A stretch of 64,000 nt of DNA from Paenibacillus sp. HWE-109 (GCF_022163125.1 NZ_CP091881.1:7883501-7947500); one strand, 5' to 3'. Numbered from the stretch's first letter, positions 16,480 through 25,720 are shown. Made by a program: numbers and translations. The notes: a model not told the origin generated them from the letters alone.

Positions 16480-19197
16480 TTATTTATTCTCAGCAAGGAT
16501 GGAGCGAAGAACGGTTTGCAGGATACCGCCATTACGGTAGTAATCCACGTCAACCAAGCTATCCAAACGCACAAGAGCGTTGAATTCGAAGCTTGTTCCG
16601 TCTTCACGAGTTGCTGTAACTTTAACTGTCGAACCTGGTTGAACATCGTTGCTCAAACCTGTGATATCGAATGTTTCGCGGCCTGTGATGCCGAGTGTTT
16701 TCCAGCCAGTTCCATCAAGGAATTGAAGGGGAAGAACGCCCATGCCCACAAGGTTGCTGCGGTGAATACGCTCGAAGCTTTCTGCGATAACGGCTTTAAC
16801 GCCGAGCAGGAATGTACCTTTTGCAGCCCAGTCACGGGAGCTTCCAGTTCCGTACTCTTTACCAGCGATAACGACAAGGTTTTGGCCTTCAGCTTGATAC
16901 TTCATGGAAGCATCGTAGATGGACTCAACTTCGCCAGTTGGCAGGTAAGTTGTTACGCCGCCTTCTGTGCCAGGTGCCACTTGGTTACGAATACGAATGT
17001 TGGCGAACGTTCCGCGCATCATCACTTCGTGGTTACCACGACGGGAACCGTAAGAGTTGAAATCTTCTTTTTTGACGCCGTGGTTGATCAAGTATTGGCC
17101 CCCTGGGCTGTCAACTTTGATGTTACCTGCAGGCGAGATGTGATCCGTTGTTACGGAATCGCTAAGCAGTGCCAATGTTTTGGCGTTGCGAATATCGGCG
17201 ATATCATCCAGAACCGTACCCAGATCGGTGAAGAACGGAGGCTCTTGAATGTAAGTGGATTTGTTGTCGAATTCGTACAGATCGCCTTCTGGAATTGCGA
17301 TTTCGTTGAAACGCTCGTTCGCACGGAATACATTGCTGTATTTGTCGCGGAACATATCAGCGCTCATTGCAATACCCAGAGCTTCTTGGATCTCTTGGTT
17401 TGTTGGCCAGATGTCTTTGAGGTAGACAGGTTGGTTGTTTTGGTCATAGCCGATTGGATCGTTAGCCAAATCAATGTTAACTGTTCCAGCAAGAGCATAA
17501 GCAACAACAAGTGGAGGTGACCCCAGATAGTTGGCTTTAACTTGCGCATGTACGCGGCCTTCAAAGTTACGGTTACCGGAAATAACGGCAGCCACTGTCA
17601 TATCGTTATCGATGATCGCTTTGCTGACTTCGTCTGGAAGCGGACCGGAGTTACCGATACAAGTTGCACAGCCATAACCTGCAACGTGGAAGCCAAGCGC
17701 TTCTAGAGGTTCAAGCAAGCCTGCTTTGATCAGGTACTCGGTAACAACCAGGGAGCCTGGTGTCAGGGAGCTTTTTACGAAAGCCGGTTTTCTCAAACCG
17801 CGAGCTACCGCTTTTTTCGCTACAAGTCCGGCACCTAGCATAACGCTTGGGTTGGAAGTGTTGGTACAGGAAGTGATCGCTGCAATAACGACAGCACCTG
17901 TGCCCATTTTCGCTGTTTCGCCGCTTGGGTAAACGACTTCTACAACTTCGTTGATTTTCTCGTCTGTCAGGCCGTATCCACCTTTGTCGATCGGCGTACG
18001 GATGATGGAGTTGAAAGACTCTTTCATGTTCGTAAGCTCAACACGGTCTTGAGGACGTTTAGGACCAGCTAAGCTTGGTACTACGGAACCGAGATCAAGT
18101 TCAACGACATCTGTGAACACAGGATCTGGAGTGCTGTCTGTACGGAACATGCCTTGTGCTTTGTAGTAAGCTTCGACAAGTGCGATTTGATCATCTTCAC
18201 GGCCTGTAGCTCTCAGGTAGTTCAATGTTTCGTTGTCAACTGGGAAGAAACCGATGGTTGCGCCGTACTCAGGAGCCATGTTAGCTACAGTTGCACGGTC
18301 AGCCAAGGAAATGTTGCTCAGACCAGGACCGAAGAACTCAACGAATTTACCAACAACGCCTTTTTTACGCAAAATTTGTGTAACAGTCAAAGCCAAGTCA
18401 GTCGCTGTAGCGCCTTCTGCCAAGTGGCCTGTCAATTTGAAACCAACAACGTCTGGAGCTACGAAGTAAAGTGGTTGTCCAAGCATTCCAGCTTCAGCTT
18501 CGATACCGCCGACGCCCCAACCTACAACACCAAGACCATTGATCATTGTTGTATGGGAGTCAGTACCAACCAAGGAATCTGGGTAAACAACAGTTTCACC
18601 GTCGATTGTTTTCGTAGCTGCTACGGAAGCCAGGTACTCCAAGTTAACTTGGTGAACGATACCTGTTGAAGGAGGAACAGCACGGAAATTATCAAATGCT
18701 GTTTGTGCCCAACGCAAGAAGCGGTAACGCTCTTCGTTTCTTTCGAATTCTAAGTTAATGTTCATTTCGAGTGCATCCGGGGATCCGAAAGCATCAACCA
18801 TGACAGAGTGGTCAATAACAAGGTCTACAGGAACAAGCGGATTGATCCGTTTTGGATCTCCACCTTCACGAGCCATAGTCGCACGCATTGCCGCAAGGTC
18901 AACGACGACTGGAACTCCGGTGAAATCCTGAAGAACGATACGAGCAGGAATGAAAGGAATTTCTTTGTTTTCATCGCGGCCTTCAGCCCAGCCAGCGATT
19001 TGTTTCACGTGTTCACTTGTAATCGCGCGACCGTCGAATTGACGAATAGCAGCTTCAAGCAAAACGCGGATGGAAACAGGCAGATTATTGATGGTGCCGT
19101 GACCTTGGCTTTCAAAGTCAGGAAGGCTGTAGTACTGGAACGATTTCGTGCCGACAGTTAACTGTTTACGCACGGAAAAAGAGTCCTTGTTGGACAT
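16480..19197 (-). CDS. acnA: Aconitate hydratase A
   Basis: 905 residues, the normal length for AcnA/CitB. It isomerises citrate to isocitrate in the TCA cycle using a [4Fe-4S] cluster. Cluster cysteines lie in ITSCTNTSNPSVM and GYGCATCIGNSGPLP. LVGTDSHTTMINGLGV (substrate site) and the C-terminal swivel domain with GTGSSRDWAAKGT are present. ATG 19197 follows AAGGAGGAATT. In Bacillus the apo-form also binds RNA; that is family knowledge. A sigma-A promoter and an IclR-like palindrome lie in the leader. Confidence 0.97.
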   Translation of the reverse strand: MSNKDSFSVRKQLTVGTKSFQYYSLPDFESQGHGTINNLPVSIRVLLEAAIRQFDGRAITSEHVKQIAGWAEGRDENKEIPFIPARIVLQDFTGVPVVVDLAAMRATMAREGGDPKRINPLVPVDLVIDHSVMVDAFGSPDALEMNINLEFERNEERYRFLRWAQTAFDNFRAVPPSTGIVHQVNLEYLASVAATKTIDGETVVYPDSLVGTDSHTTMINGLGVVGWGVGGIEAEAGMLGQPLYFVAPDVVGFKLTGHLAEGATATDLALTVTQILRKKGVVGKFVEFFGPGLSNISLADRATVANMAPEYGATIGFFPVDNETLNYLRATGREDDQIALVEAYYKAQGMFRTDSTPDPVFTDVVELDLGSVVPSLAGPKRPQDRVELTNMKESFNSIIRTPIDKGGYGLTDEKINEVVEVVYPSGETAKMGTGAVVIAAITSCTNTSNPSVMLGAGLVAKKAVARGLRKPAFVKSSLTPGSLVVTEYLIKAGLLEPLEALGFHVAGYGCATCIGNSGPLPDEVSKAIIDNDMTVAAVISGNRNFEGRVHAQVKANYLGSPPLVVAYALAGTVNIDLANDPIGYDQNNQPVYLKDIWPTNQEIQEALGIAMSADMFRDKYSNVFRANERFNEIAIPEGDLYEFDNKSTYIQEPPFFTDLGTVLDDIADIRNAKTLALLSDSVTTDHISPAGNIKVDSPGGQYLINHGVKKEDFNSYGSRRGNHEVMMRGTFANIRIRNQVAPGTEGGVTTYLPTGEVESIYDASMKYQAEGQNLVVIAGKEYGTGSSRDWAAKGTFLLGVKAVIAESFERIHRSNLVGMGVLPLQFLDGTGWKTLGITGRETFDITGLSNDVQPGSTVKVTATREDGTSFEFNALVRLDSLVDVDYYRNGGILQTVLRSILAENK

Positions 19198-19230
19198 GGG
19201 TAATTCCTCCTTAAAATATCTTCATCCACC

Positions 19231-19251
19231 GAGTTTCAACTAGTGAAACTC
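19231..19251. promoter_or_regulatory. IclR-type operator candidate in the aconitase leader
   Basis: GTTTCAACTAGTGAAAC at 19233-19249 is extended to 8-bp arms (GAGTTTCA/TGAAACTC). It differs from the palindrome at the IclR promoter (13163-13179) only at two spacer bases. It lies between the predicted promoter and the start codon. Confidence 0.6.
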
Positions 19252-19274
19252 AATTTCATTTATCCCCTACCTCA

Positions 19275-19303
19275 AGTATACCGCCTCACTGTGTATCAGT
19301 AAA
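19275..19303 (-). promoter_or_regulatory. Predicted sigma-A promoter of aconitase
   Basis: On the minus strand TTTACT (19303-19298), 17 bases, then TATACT (19280-19275). Confidence 0.65.
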
Positions 19304-19410
19304 GATTTATTTCAATCATTTTTACTGGATAAATGTCATATATTGAATCAATTCAAAGCAAATCGGGCTCGTCCTTCAGAAAATGAGTGAAAATCACTTG
19401 TAAGCGGCTC

Positions 19411-19615
19411 TAGAAGTCGCTAAAGCATGTTTGGATAAGAGTCTTTTGGGACTTCTATTCATGGAATATGGGAATAAAGATGCCGATTAGAAGTCTCTAA
19501 AGACTTCTAATTACTGGGATTCGTCTGATTTGCGTCAATTTAAGGGAAATAGAAGCTTCTAAAGACTCTTAGTATGCCTCACACACGTGCTTTTCAATAA
19601 ATAGCAGTCTTTGGA
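19411..19615. repeat. Cluster of TAGAAGTC palindromic elements
   Basis: Element one: TAGAAGTC (19411-19418) with GACTTCTA (19450-19457), 3x3 internal loop, inner AAAG/CTTT. Element two: TTAGAAGTC/GACTTCTAA at 19487-19510. Element three: TCTAAAGACT (19558-19567) with AGTCTTTGGA (19606-19615), overlapping the palindrome AGAAGCTTCT. They occupy the gap between the divergent aconitase and amidase genes, in which no protein gene is seen. Confidence 0.75.
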
Positions 19616-19705
19616 GTCTCTTACCGGGCGGGTGGGACGACGGAAGAACCATTCCCCTTTATGAGACCAGTTGCCTGCATAAAAATTTTTAGGAGGTTAT
19701 CCAAG

Positions 19706-20725
19706 ATGTCCTGGCAAACAGCGCTCTACAACTACGTTCACGCCAAAAATCAAGCAGAGCTCGAAGGCTCTGCAGCACCGCTTGAAGCCTTTATCGCCGA
19801 CAGCGCTTATCTGCGCAAACAGGATGTCTGTTTTCGCAGGCTGCTGAACTGTTACCGAGATCGCGACGCCAAGCTGCTGCGGGGAGAGACCAAGCTGCGC
19901 CTCACAGGAGTCAGAGAATCCGCCCAGGAGACGATTGCGGAAATCAGAATGCACCGTCTCCTGCATTATCAGATCGGATCAACTCAGCATTTGGAGGAGC
20001 GGATTGAAACGGAACGCGTCACCATAGATCATGCAGCGAACCGCTGGCAAGTAAGGCATGCTGAAGCATTGCAAGCTGAGAAATCGCTTCCTGGCAAGTC
20101 GCGAGGCTTTGGTATGCCTGAGCCTGAAGATTTCGTGGCAGGGCTGCGAAGAGCCCCCTCTCTTCCTTACATCAACCATAGTATTCTCAACAGCGGGGCC
20201 CAGGAATTCGCTCCGCGAAAAATCATTTATAACCGCCCCAAAGCTGCAGAGTACGCCGAAACTTGGTGGAAAACCCCGAACCCCAAATACGAAGAATTCG
20301 AAGTCGATTGCACCAACTTTGTCTCGCAATGCCTCTTTGCAGGCGGGGCTCCAATGGACTATACTGGAAAAAGGGATTTAGGCTGGTGGTACGCTGGCAG
20401 AAGAGGCCATCAAGAGCTGTGGAGCTTCAGCTGGGCGGTAGCCAACAGCTTGCAAACATTTCTCTCGCACAGCCGCAAGGGGCTTCATGGTCATGCCGTG
20501 GATGATCCGCGTGAACTGCAGCAGGGAGACACAATTAGCTATGATTGGGACGGCGACGGCCGGTTCCAGCACAACGTCATCGTCATTGGCAAAGATGCCA
20601 ACGATATGCCCCTTGTGAATGCCCACACGTATAATAGCCGAAATCGATATTGGGCTTATAAAGATTCACCCGCTTGGACGGAGCGGACCAAATACGTTTT
20701 CGTTCGGGTTGCTGATGAAATGTAA
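19706..20725 (+). CDS. Amidase_6 domain protein
   Basis: 339 residues from ATG 19706, which follows AGGAGG at 19691-19696; an upstream in-frame start at 19661 precedes the ribosome site. The C-terminal half (about 180-339) is a cysteine/histidine amidase domain of the Amidase_6 family: NRPKAAEYAETWW, VDCTNFVSQCLFAGG with the catalytic cysteine, and a late histidine in FQHNVIVIG. The N-terminal half is charged, probably helical, and unassigned. There is no signal peptide. The family is common in sporulating Bacillota and presumed to act on peptidoglycan or related amides. Confidence 0.82.
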   Translation: MSWQTALYNYVHAKNQAELEGSAAPLEAFIADSAYLRKQDVCFRRLLNCYRDRDAKLLRGETKLRLTGVRESAQETIAEIRMHRLLHYQIGSTQHLEERIETERVTIDHAANRWQVRHAEALQAEKSLPGKSRGFGMPEPEDFVAGLRRAPSLPYINHSILNSGAQEFAPRKIIYNRPKAAEYAETWWKTPNPKYEEFEVDCTNFVSQCLFAGGAPMDYTGKRDLGWWYAGRRGHQELWSFSWAVANSLQTFLSHSRKGLHGHAVDDPRELQQGDTISYDWDGDGRFQHNVIVIGKDANDMPLVNAHTYNSRNRYWAYKDSPAWTERTKYVFVRVADEM

Positions 20726-20766
20726 TAGGTAAGAACGGAAATAGAACGACTAGACGGAGGTACGGA

Positions 20767-21912
20767 ATGAGCGGCAAAATCAGAATTGGACTCATTTATG
20801 GAGGGAAATCCGGAGAGCATGACGTGTCCTTGCAAACGGCACTGGCTGTTATGAAAGCCGTAGACTTCACGAAATATGAGGTAACACCGTTTTATATATC
20901 CAAAAAAGGGGAGTGGAGAAGCGGTGCACCGCTGCTTGGTCCGGCAGAATCCAAAGAGGCTCTCACTTTCAGCACGGGAGATGCCGCAAATACGCCTGCT
21001 TCTAACGCATTCGCTCCTATATTCGGAGCAATTCAAGCCAAAGGCGACGTGAGTGTTGCCGCAGCAGGCGCCTCAGCAACGAAGAGCACCGGGATGGATG
21101 TCATTTTTCCGCTGCTGCACGGTACGTTCGGGGAAGATGGAACGATCCAAGGTTTGCTCGAAATGGCCAATATTCCATACGTAGGGGCAGGCGTGCTCGC
21201 GTCTGCAGTGGGTATGGATAAAGTCATGATGAAGAAAATTTTTGCGCAAGAGGGACTGCCGCAATGCATTTTCCGTCATTTCACGCGTACGGAGTGGGAA
21301 AAGAATCGGGCGTATCACTTGGTCGAGCTCGAAACAGCGATCGGTTATCCTTGCTTCGTGAAGCCGGCTAATCTAGGTTCCAGTGTTGGTATTTCCAAAG
21401 CAAGAAATCAAGAAGAATTAATCGAAGCTGTCAATTTTGCCTTCCAATACGACCGCAAAGTCATCATTGAAGAAAATATCGATGCGCGTGAGATTGAAGT
21501 CGCTATTCTGGGTAATGATGAGCCTATCGCTTCCGTAGCGGGTGAAATTGTTTCGTCCAACGAATTCTACGATTACAAAGCGAAATATCTCGATGGCAAA
21601 TCAGCTATGGTCATTCCTGCCGACATTCCCGCGGAAACAGCTGAACAAATTAGACAGCTGGCAATTCAAGCCTACTTGGCTGTGGATGGCAGCGGATTGT
21701 CACGTATGGATTTCTTCCTAGGCAAAGCCGATAACAAAATCTATATCAATGAAATCAACACGATGCCGGGTTTCACCCCGTTCAGCATGTACCCGCTGCT
21801 GTGGCAAGAAACCGGTAAGCCCTACGCAGAACTGCTCGATGATTTGATTCGATTAGCGATCGAACGGCATGCGACGAAGCAAAGTATCCAATATTCTTTT
21901 GATGTGGAGTAG
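20767..21912 (+). CDS. ddl: D-alanine-D-alanine ligase
   Basis: 381 residues. It joins two D-Ala using ATP to make the peptidoglycan dipeptide. ATP-grasp features are present: LIYGGKSGEHDVSL at the N-terminus, PLLHGTFGEDGTIQGLLE, FVKPANLGSSVGISKA and INEINTMPGFTPFSMYP. ATG 20767 follows CGGAGGT. The N-lobe has the loop found in DdlA-type enzymes. The small gene at 21919 is tightly linked downstream. Confidence 0.96.
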   Translation: MSGKIRIGLIYGGKSGEHDVSLQTALAVMKAVDFTKYEVTPFYISKKGEWRSGAPLLGPAESKEALTFSTGDAANTPASNAFAPIFGAIQAKGDVSVAAAGASATKSTGMDVIFPLLHGTFGEDGTIQGLLEMANIPYVGAGVLASAVGMDKVMMKKIFAQEGLPQCIFRHFTRTEWEKNRAYHLVELETAIGYPCFVKPANLGSSVGISKARNQEELIEAVNFAFQYDRKVIIEENIDAREIEVAILGNDEPIASVAGEIVSSNEFYDYKAKYLDGKSAMVIPADIPAETAEQIRQLAIQAYLAVDGSGLSRMDFFLGKADNKIYINEINTMPGFTPFSMYPLLWQETGKPYAELLDDLIRLAIERHATKQSIQYSFDVE

Positions 21913-21918
21913 ATGCAA

Positions 21919-22236
21919 ATGGGATTTCAAACCGAATTTAATTCAGTATGCAAATTCAAGTCCGCGCAGGAGCTGTTCGAGCTGCTGGAATATGGCCGCG
22001 GCAAAATGGTGAAGAGCGGTTTCCGCGTCTTCCCTACAGGCCAGAAGGTTATCGCGTACACGCCGGATAATCAGGCAATTGCCATTGTTCGCATCGTCGC
22101 CTCCATCGCGGAAATTAATTTCCAAGGAGAAGAAGTGACGCAAGTGGAAATGGAGCTTATTCGCCGGTTGAACGAAGAAGAAGCGAAGATTCAAACGGCG
22201 CTGGCTTTCGAGATGTTTTTCGGTGAGCAAGCGTAA
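21919..22236 (+). CDS. Small conserved-looking hypothetical protein
   Basis: 105 residues from ATG 21919; GTGGAG at 21904-21909 inside the end of ddl gives 9-base spacing, while ATG 21913 would be only 3 bases away. No membrane segment or signal peptide. The sequence alternates beta-type stretches (KVIAYTPDNQAIAIVRIVAS) with an amphipathic helix (VEMELIRRLNEEEAKIQTALAFEMF). I do not recognise the family. Translation is probably coupled to ddl, which hints at a wall-related or housekeeping role, but this is inference only. Confidence 0.7.
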   Translation: MGFQTEFNSVCKFKSAQELFELLEYGRGKMVKSGFRVFPTGQKVIAYTPDNQAIAIVRIVASIAEINFQGEEVTQVEMELIRRLNEEEAKIQTALAFEMFFGEQA

Positions 22237-22253
22237 TTTGGTCAATCAGATGG

Positions 22254-22288
22254 AAAAAGGCGCCGTCCCGCAAGGGAAGGCGCCTTTT
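22254..22288. terminator. Bidirectional terminator between convergent genes
   Basis: GGCGCC arms (22259-22264, 22279-22284) with inner CCC/GGG. TTTT follows on the plus strand and TTTTTCC on the minus strand. Confidence 0.85.
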
Positions 22289-22295
22289 CGCATGA

Positions 22296-23498
22296 TTATG
22301 TCCTTGCCAAAGCTCTTTTTTCCGTAAAGTAGTAAAGTAATGCCACAAGCGGCAGAGCAATTCCAAGCAGAGTTGTGAAACTCCAGCCGCCATGGACATA
22401 AGACCAACCGCCTAACGAGGAGCCGATTGCGCCACCAATGAAAAAGATGGACATGAATAACCCGTTCAAACGACCTCTTGTTTCACTCCCCAATGAATAA
22501 ATCGCACGCTGTCCCAGCACTAGGTTTCCCGATACAGCCATATCCAGCAGAATAGCGACAACAACCAGAAGAGCGAGAGCTGTAGTTGAATTGTTTTGAA
22601 ATAAATAGGCCAACCCAAAGGATAAGGCAGCAATCAGCATGGCCAATCCGGTCAAAAGTCGCGTCAAGCCTTTATCCGCAAGTCTCCCAGCGATCGGTGC
22701 CGCGACGGCTCCTCCTACACCTGCTAAGGCAAACAAGGCGATGCCTTGCTGAGACATTCCAAATTCATCTATCAGTCGCAAAGGGACCGTAGTCCAAAAA
22801 AGGCTGAATGCCGCAAACAAACAAGCTTGATAGATGGCGCGGCGGCGCAATAGAGGCGTTTGTCGCAAAAGAGTGATTAACGAGAGGAGCAATTTACTGT
22901 AGTTGATGGCAGGTGAAGGCTTCCGCTCAGGAAGAACACGCGACAACAACACCGTTAAGAGTGCAATGACAATCGCAGACAGAAGGAATACCGTCTTCCA
23001 TCCCCAGAAGCTGGCAATAAAGCTTGCCACTGGCCGAGCAAACATGATGCCCAGCAATAATCCACTCATCACATTCCCCACCACGCGGCCACGCTGTTCT
23101 TCAGATGCTAAATAAGTCGCATAGGGCACCAATATCTGGGCAACCACAGATCCTAAACCAATGAATAGGGACGCAATCAGAAACAGAGGCGCGTTAGGGG
23201 CGAATATGGCACCAATCAACGCAGCTACTACCACAATGAGTGATATCACGGCGAGACGCCGGTTTTCAATAATGTCACTGAGAGGTACGATGAACAGTAG
23301 TCCTAACACATAGCCGATTTGGGTCAAAGTAACAATTAAACCCGCCGCAGCGGCAGACAGACCTGTATCGGCACTTATCGGTCCTATCAGAGTTTGCGCA
23401 TAATAAAGATTAGCAACGATAAGCCCGCAAGATGCGGCTAGCAAAAAAATCATCCAACTTGAAATATGTTTACCTTCCGTTCTTTGTATCGTTTCCAT
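22296..23498 (-). CDS. MFS transporter
   Basis: 400 residues with about twelve hydrophobic segments. The N-half shows ANLYYAQTLIGPIS and VPLSDIIENRRLAVIS in place of the usual motif A. The C-half has GRLADKGLTRLLTG. It resembles the YgaY/YnfM branch of predicted effluxers. The start ATG 23498 follows GAGGA. The divergent TetR gene and three operator-like repeats in the gap indicate a locally regulated efflux pump. The substrate is unknown. Confidence 0.87.
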   Translation of the reverse strand: METIQRTEGKHISSWMIFLLAASCGLIVANLYYAQTLIGPISADTGLSAAAAGLIVTLTQIGYVLGLLFIVPLSDIIENRRLAVISLIVVVAALIGAIFAPNAPLFLIASLFIGLGSVVAQILVPYATYLASEEQRGRVVGNVMSGLLLGIMFARPVASFIASFWGWKTVFLLSAIVIALLTVLLSRVLPERKPSPAINYSKLLLSLITLLRQTPLLRRRAIYQACLFAAFSLFWTTVPLRLIDEFGMSQQGIALFALAGVGGAVAAPIAGRLADKGLTRLLTGLAMLIAALSFGLAYLFQNNSTTALALLVVVAILLDMAVSGNLVLGQRAIYSLGSETRGRLNGLFMSIFFIGGAIGSSLGGWSYVHGGWSFTTLLGIALPLVALLYYFTEKRALART

Positions 23499-23540
23499 AA
23501 TAATCCTCCTCGGTCGTTCTTTGAACCGCTTAAATTAAAT

Positions 23541-23648
23541 ACTGAACGTATAGTTTACTAATTAGTAATTAAACAATATACTGAACGTAGCGTTTTGTAA
23601 ATAGTTATTTTTTTCTTTTCTCAATTATTTGTATAATAAACGTATAGT
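23541..23648. promoter_or_regulatory. Three operator-like repeats in the MFS/TetR divergent promoter region
   Basis: ACTGAACGTATAGT (23541-23554), ACTGAACGTAGCGT (23580-23593) and AATAAACGTATAGT (23635-23648) are versions of ACT-NN-ACGT-NN-AGT. The third overlaps a perfect TATAAT (23632-23637) for the TetR gene. The first overlaps a minus-strand TATACG. Confidence 0.55.
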
Positions 23649-23671
23649 TTCTATAAAAAGGAGGGATTCGT

Positions 23672-24253
23672 GTGAAGGCCAAAAGAGGGCGTCCGCGTAA
23701 TCTTGAAACGCAGCAGTCTATCCTTGCTGCTTCGTATGATTTGTTGCTGGAGCATGGCTTTGGAGTCGTTACTGTTGAGAAAATCGCTGAGCGTGCCCAA
23801 GTTAGCAAAGCGACCATTTATAAATGGTGGCCCAATAAGGCAGCTGTTGTTATGGATGGTTACATGTCCGCGGCTACAGCAAGACTGCCAGTGCCTGACA
23901 CCGGCTCAGTGTTCAATAATGTACTCATTCATGCCACGAATGTAGCCCGCTTTTTGACAAGTCGGGAAGGTAAAATCATTACCGAACTAATCGGGGAAGG
24001 ACAGTTTGATGCAGGGCTGGCTGAAGCTTATCGAACTAGATACTTCCAGCCCCGTCGGCGCGAGGCCCGACTTTTATTGGAGCAAGGGGCTCAGAGCGGG
24101 GAATTGAAAGCAAATATCGATATGGAAACATGCATTGATCTCATTTATGGTCCCATTTTTTATAGAATGCTATTAACCGGGGACAAGCTGGACGATGCTT
24201 ATGTGGAAAATCTGGTGACAATGGCCTTTGAAGGCATTAAAACACCATCTTAG
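23672..24253 (+). CDS. TetR/AcrR family regulator of the adjacent MFS gene
   Basis: 193 residues from GTG 23672 after AAAAGGAGGG. The N-terminus KAKRGRPRN is a typical basic arm. The helix-turn-helix is at about 30-53 (TVEKIAERAQVSKATIYKWW). The C-terminal region resembles TetR_C_16/AefR-like domains, an uncertain assignment. It is divergent from the MFS exporter and most likely represses it and itself through the repeats at 23541-23648. Confidence 0.87.
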   Translation: MKAKRGRPRNLETQQSILAASYDLLLEHGFGVVTVEKIAERAQVSKATIYKWWPNKAAVVMDGYMSAATARLPVPDTGSVFNNVLIHATNVARFLTSREGKIITELIGEGQFDAGLAEAYRTRYFQPRRREARLLLEQGAQSGELKANIDMETCIDLIYGPIFYRMLLTGDKLDDAYVENLVTMAFEGIKTPS

Positions 24254-24347
24254 GATAAACAGTACTATAAAAACTTAGTACTTATTCTTCTTAGCCGGAA
24301 AAGCTACAATATTTCTAGTAGATTTCCGGTCAAAGGAGCGTGCCGAA

Positions 24348-24665
24348 ATGAATCAAACGATTTTCACCAAACGAAAATTCCAAGCCTATTGGCTTTTCAA
24401 TCTGCTGTTGGGTATTCCAACTCCCTATGCGGTCATTTATATGATTTTCGGCTTTTATGGCTTCATGGCGCGGCCGACCAATCAAGAACGTTACATGGCG
24501 ATAGCTGCTTTCTGTGTTTATGTACTGGTGTGGTTCATTGGCAATTCGATTGTTTTGCGCAAAGAAGACCGCGGGACAAGGTTGGGCATGCTAGTGCTCA
24601 GTGTGCTGCCATTGACGATTTCTGCATATATCAGTTTTAAAATCATGGCAGTAATCTCATCGTAA
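24348..24665 (+). CDS. Small membrane protein, three predicted helices
   Basis: 105 residues with hydrophobic segments at about 13-37, 49-68 and 81-103. ATG 24348 follows AAAGGAGCG at good spacing. No family recognised. The proline in the first helix (LLGIPTPYAVIYMIFGFYGF) and the short charged loops suggest an integral inner-membrane protein. It stands alone between the TetR gene and uvsE. Confidence 0.7.
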   Translation: MNQTIFTKRKFQAYWLFNLLLGIPTPYAVIYMIFGFYGFMARPTNQERYMAIAAFCVYVLVWFIGNSIVLRKEDRGTRLGMLVLSVLPLTISAYISFKIMAVISS

Positions 24666-24763
24666 TCAGGGCTGCCGCTTAAACAGAACGTGTATGCACC
24701 GGTGCCTGGGAGGGTACTCTATAAAAGGATTTTTTATATCCTCATAATGGAGGTTATACGTGC

Positions 24764-25720
24764 ATGATTATTCGCCTTGGCTATGTGGCCATGTCGACTG
24801 TGGTCAAGAATGCTTCGCCGTCCAAAACCATGACAGCCACCAATTTCAGCAAGCTGCTGGACCGTGATGCCGCTATTCGGAAGCTGGAACGACTCGGCGC
24901 TGAGAATCTGCATAATACACTTCGTTTGCTCAGGCATAATCGTGCCCATGATATTGTGGTTTTCCGCTTATCCTCCAGGCTGATTCCCCTCATTGGTCAT
25001 GAGATGCTGGGCGATTGGGATCCGATTCCTACACTCGCAGCGGAATTCGCCGAGCTGGGCAGCTATGCCAAGCAGTCAGGCATGCGCATCAGCTTTCATC
25101 CCGACCATTTTACCGTGCTGAGCACAGCCAAGGCGGACGTACTGCAGAAGTCCATCCAGGATCTGGAACGGCATTCCGCTATGCTGAATGCGATGGGGTT
25201 TGGCGCAGAAGCCATGTGCAATATTCATGTTGGCGGTGCTTATGGAGATAAAGAAAAGGCGGCTAAACGTTTTATTCATAATTTCACCTCGCTGCCTCCC
25301 GGGATCCAACAGCGAGTCACCCTCGAGAATGACGACAAAACATTCAATGCGCGAGAGACGCTGGAAATCGCCGAAAAGGTGGGCGCTCCCATGGTGCTGG
25401 ACATCCATCATCATGCAGTAAATAACGAAGGCGAAGATGCCGCAGAGCTATGGCCGCGTATTCAAGCGACATGGCCGAGCGGGCTGCCTCCCAAAATTCA
25501 CGCTTCCAGCCCAAGGGGCGAGAGCGATCCGAGAAGTCACGCTGATTACGTGGAAATAGGACCTTTGTTGGCTTTCCTTCAAGCGATAGCGCCCACAACG
25601 CCTAAGCTTGATATTATGATCGAAGCGAAGAAGAAGGATGAAGCCTTATTTCAGCTTATGGAGGACTTCAAGCAGCAGGAAGGCGTTACAGTTCTTAATC
25701 AAGCGTCGATTCAGCTGTAA
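24764..25720 (+). CDS. uvsE: UV damage endonuclease
   Basis: 318 residues of the UVDE family, a TIM-barrel enzyme nicking 5' of pyrimidine dimers in an alternative excision repair pathway. Start region IRLGYVAMST and RLSSRLIPLIGHE match the family. Metal ligands are expected in FHPDHFTVL, NIHVGGAYGDKEKA, LENDD, DIHHHAVN, HASSPRGESDPRSHADYV and MIEAKKKDEAL, all present. ATG 24764 follows TGGAGG. Full length. Confidence 0.93.
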   Translation: MIIRLGYVAMSTVVKNASPSKTMTATNFSKLLDRDAAIRKLERLGAENLHNTLRLLRHNRAHDIVVFRLSSRLIPLIGHEMLGDWDPIPTLAAEFAELGSYAKQSGMRISFHPDHFTVLSTAKADVLQKSIQDLERHSAMLNAMGFGAEAMCNIHVGGAYGDKEKAAKRFIHNFTSLPPGIQQRVTLENDDKTFNARETLEIAEKVGAPMVLDIHHHAVNNEGEDAAELWPRIQATWPSGLPPKIHASSPRGESDPRSHADYVEIGPLLAFLQAIAPTTPKLDIMIEAKKKDEALFQLMEDFKQQEGVTVLNQASIQL

